A stretch of DNA of 54,131 bases from Alphaproteobacteria bacterium (GCA_009929775.1 RZZS01000008.1:1-54131); one strand, 5' to 3'. Shown: positions 8,109 through 18,283, counted from the stretch's first letter. Translations and numbers: made by a program. The notes: generated by a model not told the origin, from the sequence alone.

Positions 8109-9620
8109 CTATGCTCCGCCCTTCATGAAACGGTTCACCTCGTCATTCATGCGCGCCGACCTTTCGGCGAGTTCGCGCGCCAGTTCGAGCAGCTGGGTCG
8201 ACGCCTGACCGGTCTCGCTCGCTGCCTGCTGAACGCCGACAACGTTTTGAGAAACCTCACCGGTCGCCTGCGCCGCTTCCTGGACGTTACGGGCAATTTC
8301 GGCAGTCGTCGCGGCCTGCTCTTCGATCGCCGCGGCAATCGAATTGCTTGTCTCGTTGATGAGCGAAATCGTTTCGCGGATTTCGGCGATTGCACGTACG
8401 GTCTCGCCGGTAATTTCCTGCACGCCGGCAATCTGGGATTTGATGTCCTCGGTCGCCTTTGCCGTCTGGGACGCGAGAGATTTCACTTCCGAAGCCACCA
8501 CCGCAAAACCTTTACCCGCCTCCCCGGCACGCGCTGCCTCAATGGTCGCGTTGAGCGCCAAGAGGTTCGTCTGCTCGGCGATATCATTGATCAGATTGAC
8601 GACCTCGCCGATCTCGATCGAGGCGGCGTTGAGTTTTTCTATGGTCGCGTTGGTCTCCTCGGCCTTGCGGGAGGCGGCCGCCGAAACTTCGTTGGCGCGG
8701 GTGATCTGCGCGGCGATTTCCTTGACCGACTGGCTCATCTGCTCGGCGGCGGCGGCAACCGTCTGGACGTTGGATGATGCTTCCTCGGCGGCGGCGGCAA
8801 CCGACGTCGCCTGCGAGGTCGACTCCTCGGCGGCTGCAGAGAGGTGCTGCGCCGTATTCTGAAGCTCGCGCGAACTTTCGGTAACGAGGTCCGTTACGGT
8901 CGTGACCTCGCGAGCGAGTTTCTCTTGCGCGGAAATCACCGACCAACTCACCATGGGTCCGATATAGTGGCCGCGATCGTCGACAATGGCCGCCGCATTC
9001 AGGTCGAGAACTTCGTCGCCAAGGTAGATCTTGGCCCGGTAAGGCAGGTTCTTCGGATCCGACAAAATCCGGCGCTGATGTTCCGGCTTCTTGTGAAACG
9101 CGTCAATCGAGGTTCCCAGTACCTCGTCGGCTTTCACAGGCAGGAGGTGTTCGATCTTGCGCAGTGTTTCAACGCTCGTCCGGTTGACATAGTTTATGAC
9201 GAAATTCTTCGGCTCGCAAAGCATGATATTGATCGGCATGCGATCAAGCATGATCTTGAGGCGCTCGCGTTCGGTGCAGACGGACCAGCTCAGAACCAGC
9301 TTGCGGAGCCTCTTTCCGGAGAACTGGCCCTCGACATGCAAATCGAGCAGTTCCGGCCCGAGCCGGATCACGGCGCTATGCGGAAGGTTCGCGGGATCGG
9401 CCAGAAGTTTGCGAATGCGCTGCGGATTCTTGTGAAAAACATCGATACACTGGCCGACGATGTTGTCGCCCCTGACCCCCTTCGGAAGCAACTCGGCTAT
9501 ATCGTTCAGTGTGTTGACGCTCGCGCGGTTGGCGTAATCGATAACGAACGTCTTCGGGTCGCAGGTCAGGACGTTGACCGGAATGGAGTCGAGAAGACCG
9601 GAAGCAGATAAAGACATCAT
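8109..9620 (-). CDS. Soluble methyl-accepting chemotaxis protein with two PAS-like repeats
   Basis: The C-terminal half is a typical chemoreceptor signalling domain with the conserved hairpin region [21 protein letters not shown], which binds CheA and CheW. The N-terminal half holds two tandem, clearly related sensory modules of about 100 residues; both contain versions of PKxFVIxYxNRxSVxTL and later F-H-K-x-P. They resemble PAS-like input domains. There is no membrane segment and no HAMP domain, so this is a cytoplasmic receptor. The start at 9620 (or 9617) has a Shine-Dalgarno-like GGGGAA eight bases upstream; a longer frame to 9659 lacks one. No other chemotaxis gene is near. Ligand unknown. 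Confidence 0.88.
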   Translation of the reverse strand: MMSLSASGLLDSIPVNVLTCDPKTFVIDYANRASVNTLNDIAELLPKGVRGDNIVGQCIDVFHKNPQRIRKLLADPANLPHSAVIRLGPELLDLHVEGQFSGKRLRKLVLSWSVCTERERLKIMLDRMPINIMLCEPKNFVINYVNRTSVETLRKIEHLLPVKADEVLGTSIDAFHKKPEHQRRILSDPKNLPYRAKIYLGDEVLDLNAAAIVDDRGHYIGPMVSWSVISAQEKLAREVTTVTDLVTESSRELQNTAQHLSAAAEESTSQATSVAAAAEEASSNVQTVAAAAEQMSQSVKEIAAQITRANEVSAAASRKAEETNATIEKLNAASIEIGEVVNLINDIAEQTNLLALNATIEAARAGEAGKGFAVVASEVKSLASQTAKATEDIKSQIAGVQEITGETVRAIAEIRETISLINETSNSIAAAIEEQAATTAEIARNVQEAAQATGEVSQNVVGVQQAASETGQASTQLLELARELAERSARMNDEVNRFMKGGA

Positions 9621-9720
9621 GGATCGTGTTCCCCAAAGTGCGTTCACAAGTGTGCTCAATAATGTAGCGCCCCCTTCCTTCGAGAAACGCCCCGGTTACC
9701 GATACCCCGGCATTTACTCT

Positions 9721-10575
9721 TCAAAGCCTGTGAACGAGAGGGCTCTGAATATCGAAGATAATACGATGCCACGGATAGTCGCCCGCGGGAAGAAACTCTT
9801 CATGAACGATGCGCGCCTCTTCCCTGAGGCGAACAACCAGCCGAGTCCCTCCGCCCTCACGCGGCTTTGCAAGCCACGCCGCGACGAGAGGAGACGAATC
9901 GGAAAACCATTTTTCCTCCATTCCCCAGCCTGCATCGGGCAGATCGACGAGCACCATTCTGGCCTGTTTGTCGACGCTCATCGAAGCATGCGCTTGCCGG
10001 TCGAGGTCAAGCACAATCCGGGTATAGCGAGCGTGCTCGCCCATGCGGAGCTTTTTGACAACGGCTGGTTCCGCGGCAGAAACCGCTCCCTTGCTGGCGG
10101 AAGAAATTGCCTTCGGCCCCGCCGCCCGGGCGAGAGATGCCTGAACCGTCTTACGAACGGGGGTCGGCGGCGGAGAAGGATCGAGATCCTCGACCTTCAA
10201 TCCGGAACTGGGCTCATAACGGGAAAGGAACGACTCGAGCTCCGAAAGCGGACGACCGGTTTTACCGGAATCGCGCGGGACGGCTGCCGCGCTCGCCACC
10301 TCGATCGGCGCATCCTCTTCCACCCGCAGCACTTCGATACCCGCTTCGGCGAGCGCTTCCACATCGTCCTCAAGCCCGAAAGCCAGAAGGCATTCGCTCG
10401 TCAGCTTGCAGGTCGATCTGAGACGGGTCTCCAGAACAGACAGTCCCTGATCGCCCGAATCTTCTGCTCCCGCGAGGGAAAGGGGGGTTACCGAAAGAGA
10501 CGAAGGCTGACAGGCCGCCGCAGCCAGAACTGCGGCCGCCAACAAGGTCACTCGTACAACTATCACTGATTTCAC
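9721..10575 (-). CDS. Lipoprotein with AMIN-like C-terminal domain
   Basis: The 284-residue protein begins with a GTG and a lipoprotein signal peptide ending in the lipobox AAAC, with C22 as the lipidated residue. A low-complexity middle section (proline and alanine rich, about 90-170) leads to a C-terminal domain of about 100 residues containing RMGEHARYTRIVLDLDR and MVLVDLPDAGW, which resembles AMIN-type domains that bind peptidoglycan or localise to envelope structures. The domain assignment is by eye and tentative. Likely anchored in the outer or inner membrane facing the periplasm. It lies alone, 100 bases upstream of the chemoreceptor gene. Confidence 0.6.
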   Translation of the reverse strand: MKSVIVVRVTLLAAAVLAAAACQPSSLSVTPLSLAGAEDSGDQGLSVLETRLRSTCKLTSECLLAFGLEDDVEALAEAGIEVLRVEEDAPIEVASAAAVPRDSGKTGRPLSELESFLSRYEPSSGLKVEDLDPSPPPTPVRKTVQASLARAAGPKAISSASKGAVSAAEPAVVKKLRMGEHARYTRIVLDLDRQAHASMSVDKQARMVLVDLPDAGWGMEEKWFSDSSPLVAAWLAKPREGGGTRLVVRLREEARIVHEEFLPAGDYPWHRIIFDIQSPLVHRL

Positions 10576-10821
10576 TGCAGAATCTTCTGGACTTCGAACG
10601 ATTGATTCTCCCTAATGATAGCATGGATCGTTTAACTGTCACCTGCATCTTTTATATGACGGACCGCGTATTTACGCCGTCCGGCGTACGCCATTGGCGG
10701 TTGCAGGGCTGACACGACCGAGAGTCAGCCACCGAATACCGGAAAGGCTGACCTCCTCCCCCTCCAGACATTTGTGCCGAAGAGAGAGCCGTCTGCCTTT
10801 TCCAAAAAAAAGGAAAAGAGA

Positions 10822-12015
10822 ATGAGACGCGACGCGCAACAAAATATCCGGCTTCTCGAAATTCACAGCGGGATGGTGAACGCGATGTTCATCCTCCCGG
10901 TAATCATGCCCTACTACCGGGACGCAATCGGCCTGACCTTTCATGATTTCTTGATCGGGGAAGCGGTCTTCGCCGCTGTATTGCTCACGTTCGAAGTTCC
11001 GTCGGGATGGCTTTCGGACGTCTGGAAACGCAAGTACGTCCTCGCTCTCGGCTCGCTGATCGAAGTCGCGGGCTTCGTCATGCTGCTCTTCGCGGACAGC
11101 TTTCTTGATGCGATTCTGGCGCAAGCAATCCTCGGCGTTGCGATCAGCCTTTTGTCAGGGACAAACACGGCCCTCCTTTACGACTCCCTTGCCGAAGCCA
11201 GGCAGGAAAACCGTTACGTCTCCTATGAAGGCCGCCGAAACGGAATCGGGCTTTACACGCTTGGCGGAGCATCGATATTCGGCGGGCTCCTTTACTCCGT
11301 TGACCCGGCGCTGCCCGTCCTGGGATCGGCGCTCGCTCAGGTCGTTGCTGGCATCGTTGCCCTTGCGATGGTAGAGCCGGCGCGGCACCGGATGCCTGTG
11401 CAAACCCGCCCCCTCGCCGACATGGCGGCCACCATGCGCTACGCCCTGCACGGGCATGTCGAGATCGCAGCGATCCTGTTCTTCTCGGCGGCCCTCTTCT
11501 GCGCGACAAAACTGTTAATGTGGATCCAGCAACCATACTACATGGCGCTCGGCATTCCCGAAATCTGGTTTGGCGTCCTGATGGCGGCGGGCTATGTGCT
11601 CGGGGGCGCATCGAGCCATTTCAGTCACCGGATATTGCCCGGCCTTTCGAACCTGCGGGCTCTCGCTCTGGCATGGCTGGTAACCACATTAGTCGCGGCA
11701 GGAGCAGGGGCCGCCATCGGCTACCACGGCATTGCGCTGTTGATGCTGGGCGGGAGTCTGATCTTCGGAGCCGCGAGCCCGCGTGTTTTCGAAGCCATCA
11801 ACATCCGCGTCGGTCCGGAGCGACGCGCGACTATTCTGTCAACCGCAAGCCTGTTACGACAGGTGGCGTTCATTCCGCTTGCCATCGTCGTCGGCGCGGC
11901 GAACGACAATCTCGGGATCGCCGCCGCACTGTTCACGGTGGCTGCATGGCTTGTTTTTTCGGGGCTTTTTCTCGTCCTGTGGGCCCTTCGCAAAAGGAGA
12001 CCTCCTGCGGACTGA
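10822..12015 (+). CDS. Major facilitator superfamily transporter
   Basis: A 397-residue integral membrane protein with about 12 hydrophobic segments in two groups of six. The first loop contains GWLSDVWKRKY, the family's loop 2-3 motif (G-x3-D-x2-R/K). Such proteins exchange small molecules with ions; the substrate cannot be inferred. The start at 10822 is preceded by AAGGAAAAGAGA; the longer frame from 10774 would add a charged, lysine-rich tail and is less likely. It points away from the upstream lipoprotein gene and convergently meets the MscS gene at 12056. Confidence 0.85.
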   Translation: MRRDAQQNIRLLEIHSGMVNAMFILPVIMPYYRDAIGLTFHDFLIGEAVFAAVLLTFEVPSGWLSDVWKRKYVLALGSLIEVAGFVMLLFADSFLDAILAQAILGVAISLLSGTNTALLYDSLAEARQENRYVSYEGRRNGIGLYTLGGASIFGGLLYSVDPALPVLGSALAQVVAGIVALAMVEPARHRMPVQTRPLADMAATMRYALHGHVEIAAILFFSAALFCATKLLMWIQQPYYMALGIPEIWFGVLMAAGYVLGGASSHFSHRILPGLSNLRALALAWLVTTLVAAGAGAAIGYHGIALLMLGGSLIFGAASPRVFEAINIRVGPERRATILSTASLLRQVAFIPLAIVVGAANDNLGIAAALFTVAAWLVFSGLFLVLWALRKRRPPAD

Positions 12016-12055
12016 ACACCTGGATCGCAAAAGACGCTGCATAAGGAAACCTTCC

Positions 12056-12943
12056 TCATTCTTCTTTCTTGCGCTCTGGTCCATCGGCCACCTTCCGGTC
12101 ATGCAGGTACTGCAGCACATCCCGGGTGATCCCGGTCCGGATGGCCACTGCCTCTTTCGTTGGAACCATCAGGCGCACGCCGTATTTTTCGTGCGTTCCC
12201 TCCATTGCAAAGATGGCTTGCGGATCGGGATCGGCAATATCGATGGACGCTTTTCGCTCGACCTTCCGAACGAACGCCAGCGCCTCGTTACGCAGCGGCG
12301 CGAAGTACCTCTGCGCCACCTCCTGTAACGTTCCGAGAACGTCCGACGGATTTTGCTCTCCGGCCTCAAGAGTCAGGGTGACGTCAATGAAGACGTAATT
12401 CTTGATAAAATTCAGATTATCGACATGGTTGGTCAGAAAGTGGCTGTTCGGAACGAGCATCGTCCGGCCCGTAAACTGGTAGGTCTGTCCCGCGATATCG
12501 ACCTCCTGAAGCCGGACGGCAAATGCATCCATATCCATGACCTCTCCCGACAATCCCGCAACCGTTATCCAGTCACCGACCTTGAACGGCTTCGTGCTGG
12601 TCCGGTACAGACCGCCGGTGATCTGCATGATCCATTCCTTGATGCCGATCACAAAAGCGACCGCGAACGCCGTCAGCGAGAGGGCGAGCGTTTGAATCTC
12701 GGGAGCCCAGATAAAAATCAGCCCGACAACCAGCACGACCCAGACCACGTTCTTCAGCGTCGTAATAAGACGCCGCTTGTCTTTGGAAAGCAGCTCCTCC
12801 TTGCCCCTGATCAAACGCACGAGCGCCATGCGGAGGACGGCCAGACCGGCGACCAGCAGGACACTCGTCAGAATGCCCCCGATCAGGAAGTTTGTCTCCA
12901 CCATTGCAAGGAAATTAGCCGTTATCTGATCCGTCTCAGCCAT
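12056..12943 (-). CDS. MscS-family mechanosensitive channel
   Basis: The 295-residue protein has three N-terminal membrane segments followed by the MscS pore and beta domain. The pore helix region includes AFVIGIKEWIMQITGG and the beta domain shows PFKVGDWITVAGLSGEVMDMDAFAVRL and the signature LVPNSHFLTNHVDN. These channels open under membrane tension and release solutes in osmotic downshock. It is a minimal-size family member. A second MscS-like gene lies at 49314; the two are not close paralogues. It follows the STAS-containing SulP gene on the same strand with 38 bases between them, so they may be cotranscribed. Confidence 0.92.
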   Translation of the reverse strand: MAETDQITANFLAMVETNFLIGGILTSVLLVAGLAVLRMALVRLIRGKEELLSKDKRRLITTLKNVVWVVLVVGLIFIWAPEIQTLALSLTAFAVAFVIGIKEWIMQITGGLYRTSTKPFKVGDWITVAGLSGEVMDMDAFAVRLQEVDIAGQTYQFTGRTMLVPNSHFLTNHVDNLNFIKNYVFIDVTLTLEAGEQNPSDVLGTLQEVAQRYFAPLRNEALAFVRKVERKASIDIADPDPQAIFAMEGTHEKYGVRLMVPTKEAVAIRTGITRDVLQYLHDRKVADGPERKKEE

Positions 12944-12980
12944 ACCCGAACTCCGCCAACAAAAAAAGAAACCGAAAGCG

Positions 12981-14654
12981 TTATGCCCCAGCCGCCTGGT
13001 GCGACGGAGACAGCCTCCCTGCAGCCTCCTTCAAAGCCTCGGCGCGAGAAACGAAAATGTGGTCTTTTAGAATTCCGGAGAATACCCGGTGATTCTTGAG
13101 GACCTTGTACACCGGATTATCCCGCCCGCTCACGAATACCTGCTTGTTCGCGTTCGTGAGCCGGTCGATCATGTCGGCGAGCGTGACCATGATCGAAATG
13201 TCCATCATCCGGGCGTCCGTGAGGTCGACCACCACCGACTCGTAACCATCATAAATCGTCTGAAGGCGCGAGGACAGGTCGCGCGCCGTCCCGAAACTGA
13301 GCGGCCCCGTAAAACGGAGCAGAAGAAGTCTGCCGGACGTCTGCTCGATGATCGCCTCTTCGTCGACGCTGAGCTTGTGGCGAATGCCGGACTTCCCTCC
13401 CGCCGTGGCAAACTGGACGTCGTCGATCTGGTGCGTGGCAAGCCGCCGCGCGGTAATAAGGCTTTCCATGATGATACCAATCGCCACCGCCATGATGAGG
13501 TCCACAAAAACTGTTACCACAAGCACAGCGGCCATGACGAGCGTCGCCTGTCGGTCCGCGCCTTCAAGGCCGGCATGAAACAGACGCTTTAGAAACGGCC
13601 AGTCGATAATGTCCCAGCCCACCTTGACGAGAATGCCCGCAAGTACCGCCTTGGGGATATCCTCAACTGCAGAGCCAAGCCCGAGAACGCAGGCGGCAAG
13701 TATGACCGAATGGACAACCCCCGACATCGGCGTCCGACCGCCCGCGCGAATATTGACGACGGTGCGCATCGTCGCCCCCGCACCCGGAAGCCCGCCGATT
13801 AAACCGGCAGCCATGTTCCCGATCCCCTGACCGATCAGTTCGCGGTCCGAGCGATGCTGGGTGCGGGTGAAGTTGTCGGCGACGAGGGACGTCAGAAGAC
13901 TGTCGACCGTCCCGAGCATCGCAAGCGTCAGCGCCGCCGAAAGCATCCCCGGCAGATCCGCCGCCGAAAATGACGGCAAATAAAGAGAAGGAAGCCCGGT
14001 CGGCACGTCGCCGAGAACCGGTGCACCAGGCAGAAGTACAATCCCGAGCCCCGTACCAGCGACCAAAGCGGCCAGCGGCGGCGGAAGATACTCCCGCCAG
14101 CGACGAGGTAGAAACACAACGATGACCAGCGCCCCGAGGCCGAGCCCCAGAGCCTGCCATTCAGGCTTGAGCAGCGTTCGCGGCAGTTCCGCCAGAATGT
14201 TGGGAATGGTTCCTTTCAGATCGTAACCCGCGAGCGGTCCGAGTTGGAGAATGATAATAATAATTCCGATGCCGCTCATAAACCCGCTGATGACCGGATA
14301 GGGCATATAGGTGATGTAGCGCCCGATCTTCATAAGCCCGAACAGGATCTGAAACGCGCCGCCCATCATCACCACCGTAAAGACCAGCGCGAGATCGTGC
14401 TGGTACTGCGCGACGATGACCGCCATAACGACCGTCATCGGTCCCGTCGGCCCGGAAATCTGCGATGGGGTTCCGCCAAACAGTGCGGCAAAAAAACCGG
14501 TCGCGATCGCGCCGTACAGACCGGCAATCGGCCCAGCACCGGACGCGACGCCGAACGCCAGAGCGAGGGGAAGCGCGACAACCGCGGCAGTCAGACCGCC
14601 GTAAAAATCACCGCGTAAATTGGAAACCAAAAAAGGAGAGAAAAGTCTGCGCAT
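12981..14654 (-). CDS. SulP-family anion transporter with STAS domain
   Basis: SulP proteins carry sulfate, bicarbonate or other inorganic anions, often with sodium or protons. The 557 residues have about 12-14 membrane segments, the family region GLYGAIATGFFAALFGGTPSQISGPTGPM near the start, and a C-terminal STAS domain (about 435-545) with VVVDLTDARMMDISIMVTL, which regulates transport. The overall build is that of BicA-like bicarbonate transporters, but the ion is not determinable. The ATG at 14654 starts an Arg-rich MRRLFSP tail. It sits between a debranching-enzyme gene and an MscS channel on the same strand. Confidence 0.92.
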   Translation of the reverse strand: MRRLFSPFLVSNLRGDFYGGLTAAVVALPLALAFGVASGAGPIAGLYGAIATGFFAALFGGTPSQISGPTGPMTVVMAVIVAQYQHDLALVFTVVMMGGAFQILFGLMKIGRYITYMPYPVISGFMSGIGIIIIILQLGPLAGYDLKGTIPNILAELPRTLLKPEWQALGLGLGALVIVVFLPRRWREYLPPPLAALVAGTGLGIVLLPGAPVLGDVPTGLPSLYLPSFSAADLPGMLSAALTLAMLGTVDSLLTSLVADNFTRTQHRSDRELIGQGIGNMAAGLIGGLPGAGATMRTVVNIRAGGRTPMSGVVHSVILAACVLGLGSAVEDIPKAVLAGILVKVGWDIIDWPFLKRLFHAGLEGADRQATLVMAAVLVVTVFVDLIMAVAIGIIMESLITARRLATHQIDDVQFATAGGKSGIRHKLSVDEEAIIEQTSGRLLLLRFTGPLSFGTARDLSSRLQTIYDGYESVVVDLTDARMMDISIMVTLADMIDRLTNANKQVFVSGRDNPVYKVLKNHRVFSGILKDHIFVSRAEALKEAAGRLSPSHQAAGA

Positions 14655-14753
14655 ATCGGCACCCGGAGTTCTTCAGGCGCACTATACGCCTGCCTGCGGA
14701 CGCCGGAAATGGGGGCGCAAAAAAATATTTCCTGCTCTTGCCGCCTGGCGCGA

Positions 14754-16895
14754 TCAAACTGGCTGAAGAGCCGGCGTATCCAAAGCGTTCGGCGCGGACT
14801 CGCCGGGCGCGCTTTCGCCCGGACGGTGCAAGACAGCACCGCCTTTGCTGGCAATCAGGCGAAAATCGAGCCTCTCGCCGCCAACCTCAAGCCCTTCAAC
14901 CACCACATCGCCCCATTCCTCCTTCCACGCACTGCCGTCGAGCCGGAGTCCCTGCTTCGCATCAACGCGGAGGCCGAGCACAGCTTGAACCAGTTGAAAA
15001 GGAGTCGCCGCCGCCCACGCCTGCGGCGAGCAGGCGGACGGATAATCGGCCGGGCGACGACCCTCGGCGCGTTCATCGCCCGCGAACAGCTCGGGCAGCC
15101 GCCAGTCATAGCCTCTCGCCGCCGCAAGCATACCCTCAAATACTTCCGCTGCCGCCTCCACATGACCGGTTCTGCCAAGACCGCCTGCGATGACCGCATT
15201 GTCGTGAGGCCAGACCGTGCCGCGGTGATATCCCGTACGCTGGTAACCCGCTTCATCGCTCGCCAGTGTACGCACGCCGAAACCGCTGAACATTGCGGAA
15301 TCCACCATCCACCCCGCAACGCTCGCTGCCCGGTCTTCCGGCACGATTCCGGTGAAAAGCAACTGGCCCATGTTGGAGCCCTTGACCCTGCAAGGCTGCT
15401 CCTGTCCACTCTTGCCGACTCCGACAAGAGCCCGGTAGTAATAGCCGTGTTCTGCATCCCAGAACTTTTCGTTAAAGTGCTCGAAAAGGCGCCGGGCTTT
15501 TTCTTCGCAATGCTGCGCGCGATCCATATCACCCGCTATCGTCGCGAACTTCGCACCCGCTTTCCAAGCCGCATAGGCATAACCCTGAATCTCGCAAACG
15601 GCGCGCGGAAACGGCAAATCGCTGTTGCCGTGCTCGTCGACGATCGAGTCGGCGGAATCCATCCAGCATTGATTTCCGATGCTCTTTTCGGATTTCGGCT
15701 CGTAAACAACCAGCCCGTCCTCGTTTTCACCGTATTGCTCGATCCAGTCGAGCGCCCTGTCGACGTTGCACCGGAGGGCTTCGATGAATGCCGTATCCCC
15801 CGTCCGCCCAAGATACTGCTCAGCGAGAATAACAAACAGCATGGTCGTATCGGCACCGCCGTAATAGAGTTTGAAAGGCTGCTCCCCGATATTGCAGGAT
15901 TCACAGGCGCGTGTTTCATGCATGATCTTCCCCGGCTCGGCATCGATCCGTTCATCGGTCTGATCGGCCTGGCGCTCCGCCAGGAAAGCGAGTGCCCCCT
16001 TTGCAATATCCGGTCGCGCCCACAGCATCTGCATCGCCGTCAGAATGCCGTCGCGCCCGAACGGCACGGCAAACCACGGCAGTCCAGCACAGACGTAAGG
16101 TCCGGTATCGTAATCATTGGTCAGCATGGCGATGTCGCTCAGGCTCCGGTCCCACCAGTTTTGCATGTCCCGGTCCAAGAACGTAATTTTCGGGCCCTGA
16201 TCGGCAAATTTTTGCCGCTTCGCGCGCAACGCGGCGAGCGCGTCCCGATAACTCTCGCAGGTCGGTTCCTCTCCTGCCGGGAGAGGCGCCCCGATCGCCA
16301 TAGCGACCACTTTGGTCTCGCCCGGAGCGAGTTCGAGACGCGCCGATGCCTTTGTGTACTCATCGAGGACAACTCCTGTATCACCCCCGAGAGACAGCGC
16401 ACAGTGACGTGTGATTTCATCCTTCCCCCGGCAAATCGCGAGAGCGGAGCGTTTGTTTTCCGCGAACCGGCGCTCAATCGGCTGCCTTGAGGCAACGGCA
16501 TCCGAGCAGCGTATCTGAAACATATCCCGGAAATCAGAATTGAACGGAAACTCGACCGGCAAGGACACAGGCACACAGGATTGGTTTGAAAACACGATTT
16601 GCTGGTGAACCCGGCCGTCCTGCACCACGACGCGGCGGTCGATTTCAATCGCGCCGTCTTCCGCCGTCATCTGCACCCGCAGCTCCGCATTGTCAGGGCT
16701 GACCGTAGATGCAATAACGCATGGCTTTTTCCCGCGGACCATCAGCGAAAGCTGCGAAACGTACCGCATGTCATCGAGGTACAGTCCCGGCACCCCCGCG
16801 TCTGGCTCCACATCGCCGGATCTGTCGACTATGACATAGCTCGCGCCATCTTTAAGGCATAAGAGTCCGAGTTCCTGTATCGATGGCTCTGTCAT
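14754..16895 (-). CDS. Glycogen debranching-type amylo-alpha-1,6-glucosidase
   Basis: A 713-residue protein with an N-terminal beta-rich domain of the glycogen debranching enzyme type (about 10-210; GLYLDDMRYVSQLSL) and an (alpha/alpha)6 barrel of the GH-type glucosidases (about 240-660; VCAGLPWFAVPFGRDGILT and GYQRTGYHRGTVWPHDNAVI). Such enzymes act on alpha-1,6 branches or related alpha-glucans; glycoside specificity is not certain. No signal peptide, so it is cytoplasmic. The gene lies between the SulP gene (99 bases) and the Hsp20 gene, without a glycogen gene cluster in the window. Confidence 0.88.
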   Translation of the reverse strand: MTEPSIQELGLLCLKDGASYVIVDRSGDVEPDAGVPGLYLDDMRYVSQLSLMVRGKKPCVIASTVSPDNAELRVQMTAEDGAIEIDRRVVVQDGRVHQQIVFSNQSCVPVSLPVEFPFNSDFRDMFQIRCSDAVASRQPIERRFAENKRSALAICRGKDEITRHCALSLGGDTGVVLDEYTKASARLELAPGETKVVAMAIGAPLPAGEEPTCESYRDALAALRAKRQKFADQGPKITFLDRDMQNWWDRSLSDIAMLTNDYDTGPYVCAGLPWFAVPFGRDGILTAMQMLWARPDIAKGALAFLAERQADQTDERIDAEPGKIMHETRACESCNIGEQPFKLYYGGADTTMLFVILAEQYLGRTGDTAFIEALRCNVDRALDWIEQYGENEDGLVVYEPKSEKSIGNQCWMDSADSIVDEHGNSDLPFPRAVCEIQGYAYAAWKAGAKFATIAGDMDRAQHCEEKARRLFEHFNEKFWDAEHGYYYRALVGVGKSGQEQPCRVKGSNMGQLLFTGIVPEDRAASVAGWMVDSAMFSGFGVRTLASDEAGYQRTGYHRGTVWPHDNAVIAGGLGRTGHVEAAAEVFEGMLAAARGYDWRLPELFAGDERAEGRRPADYPSACSPQAWAAATPFQLVQAVLGLRVDAKQGLRLDGSAWKEEWGDVVVEGLEVGGERLDFRLIASKGGAVLHRPGESAPGESAPNALDTPALQPV

Positions 16896-17103
16896 CGTTA
16901 CTTCTTTCCCGCTTCTCTCGTTTTTTAAATTTGCATAATATGTACCCTGTCATCCTCCGATTGTCAAACTGACGCCACTTGCTCCCGGAAGTGATCCGCG
17001 GCGCCGTCATTCACGTATAAAGGAATGAGAGCTGGGAACGCCCATGTCCGGGGTTCTGGTTCATCGGTTAAATTTCTGATCTTGCTTGATAAAGGAGATT
17101 GAA

Positions 17104-17574
17104 ATGACAAACTTCATGACACTCGCCACACCTCTGATGCGTCAGACCGTTGGGTTCGACCGGTTTAACGACCTGTTCGAATCGCTGATGCGCGATTCGT
17201 CGGAAGGGTTCGAAAATTATCCGCCCTATAACATCGAGAAACACGGGGACGACGAATACCGGATTACGATGGCCGTGGCCGGATTCACGATGGACGATCT
17301 TGCCATCGTCCTGAATGATGGCGTTCTGAGCGTTTCGGGAAAAATGCGGGAACGCGACGACGAAGACAAAGTCCGGATCCTGCACCGGGGCATCGCAACG
17401 CGATCGTTCGAACGCACGTTCCGCCTTGCCGACACCATACAGGTAACCGGCGCAGAAATGAAGGACGGTCTTCTTATCATCCATCTTCTGCGCGAAATTC
17501 CTGAAGAGAAAAAGCCGCGAATGATCCCGATCAACAGCGAAGGCGTAAGAGTCGCGCACAAAAAGAAGCACTGA
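17104..17574 (+). CDS. Small heat-shock protein, Hsp20/IbpA type
   Basis: Small heat-shock proteins hold unfolding proteins in a refoldable state. The 156 residues contain the N-terminal FDRFNDLFESLM segment and an alpha-crystallin domain (about 40-140) with YPPYNIEKHGDDEYRITMAVAGF and NDGVLSVSGK. The start at 17104 follows AAGGAGA; the frame beginning at 17086 is less likely. It is the first of two adjacent Hsp20 genes on the plus strand, 91 bases apart, and the two proteins are of different subtypes: this one resembles IbpA, the next the class A type. Confidence 0.93.
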   Translation: MTNFMTLATPLMRQTVGFDRFNDLFESLMRDSSEGFENYPPYNIEKHGDDEYRITMAVAGFTMDDLAIVLNDGVLSVSGKMRERDDEDKVRILHRGIATRSFERTFRLADTIQVTGAEMKDGLLIIHLLREIPEEKKPRMIPINSEGVRVAHKKKH

Positions 17575-17665
17575 CACAAGCCCGAAGCAACTATTCCCGC
17601 CTGCCGGACATGGAGCCGGCAGAGGGGGTCTCGCGTTTGACAGACGTACGAAAGGAGAAACTGTC

Positions 17666-18193
17666 ATGTCCACAAACCTTCAGAAATGGTCGCCCTGGAA
17701 CTGGTTTCGCAAGGAAGACGAAGAGCCGCATCTGCCCGCCTGGCACGGAGACGATCTCTTCCGCGACTTCCACCGCGACATTGACCGCATGTTCGACCGC
17801 TTCATGCGCGGCCTGAGCTTCCCGGCGGTGGAAGCCCCGGCCTTGCCCGCCCTGCTGCGACCGAACGTCGACATCGCCGAAACCGGGAAGGACTACACGA
17901 TTTCCGTGGAAGTCCCCGGCGTCGACGAAAAGGATGTCAGGCTTGAGCTCTCCGGCAACACTCTGACCATCAGCGGCGAGAAGAGACAAGAGAAGGAAAG
18001 CAAGGACCGAAACTGGCATCGTGTCGAACGGTCCTACGGCTCATTCCGCCGGGTCCTTTCGCTGCCGGAAGACGCCAATACCGACAAGACCGAAGCGACG
18101 TTCCGAAACGGCGTGCTCACGATTACCCTGCCGCGCACGACGATCGCCAAACCGGAGAGTGTCAGGCGCATCGAAATAAGCAAGGCGGCCTAG
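17666..18193 (+). CDS. Small heat-shock protein, Hsp20 class A-like
   Basis: This 175-residue protein has an alpha-crystallin domain at about 70-165 with VDIAETGKDYTISVEVPGVDEKDVRLELSG, GEKRQEKE, the signature SYGSFRRVLSLP and the final hydrophobic RNGVLTITLP. It is a cytoplasmic holdase. A good ribosome-binding site (AAAGGAGA) sits before the ATG. It probably shares regulation with the preceding Hsp20 gene. A GC-rich hairpin follows its stop at 18218-18246. Confidence 0.94.
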   Translation: MSTNLQKWSPWNWFRKEDEEPHLPAWHGDDLFRDFHRDIDRMFDRFMRGLSFPAVEAPALPALLRPNVDIAETGKDYTISVEVPGVDEKDVRLELSGNTLTISGEKRQEKESKDRNWHRVERSYGSFRRVLSLPEDANTDKTEATFRNGVLTITLPRTTIAKPESVRRIEISKAA

Positions 18194-18217
18194 TCCGGTT
18201 GCACTAAAGCCATCAGC

Positions 18218-18246
18218 GACCCTCCCCCGACTTGCGGGGGAGGGTC
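18218..18246 (+). terminator. G+C-rich hairpin after hsp20
   Basis: GACCCTCCCCC and GGGGGAGGGTC pair perfectly over 11 bases around a 7-base loop (18218-18246). No T-run follows, so it is terminator-like rather than a classical rho-independent terminator. A similar hairpin with the CTCCCCCG core occurs at 25332-25360. Confidence 0.5.
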
Positions 18247-18283
18247 AGGGGATTGCTGGCAAGAGTTAGAGGACACCGATGGG

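Noticed and set aside
14709..16490. 593-residue plus-strand ORF opposite the debranching enzyme
   Set aside because: It lies entirely across a well-supported minus-strand gene and has no family features; a shadow caused by G+C-rich codon use.
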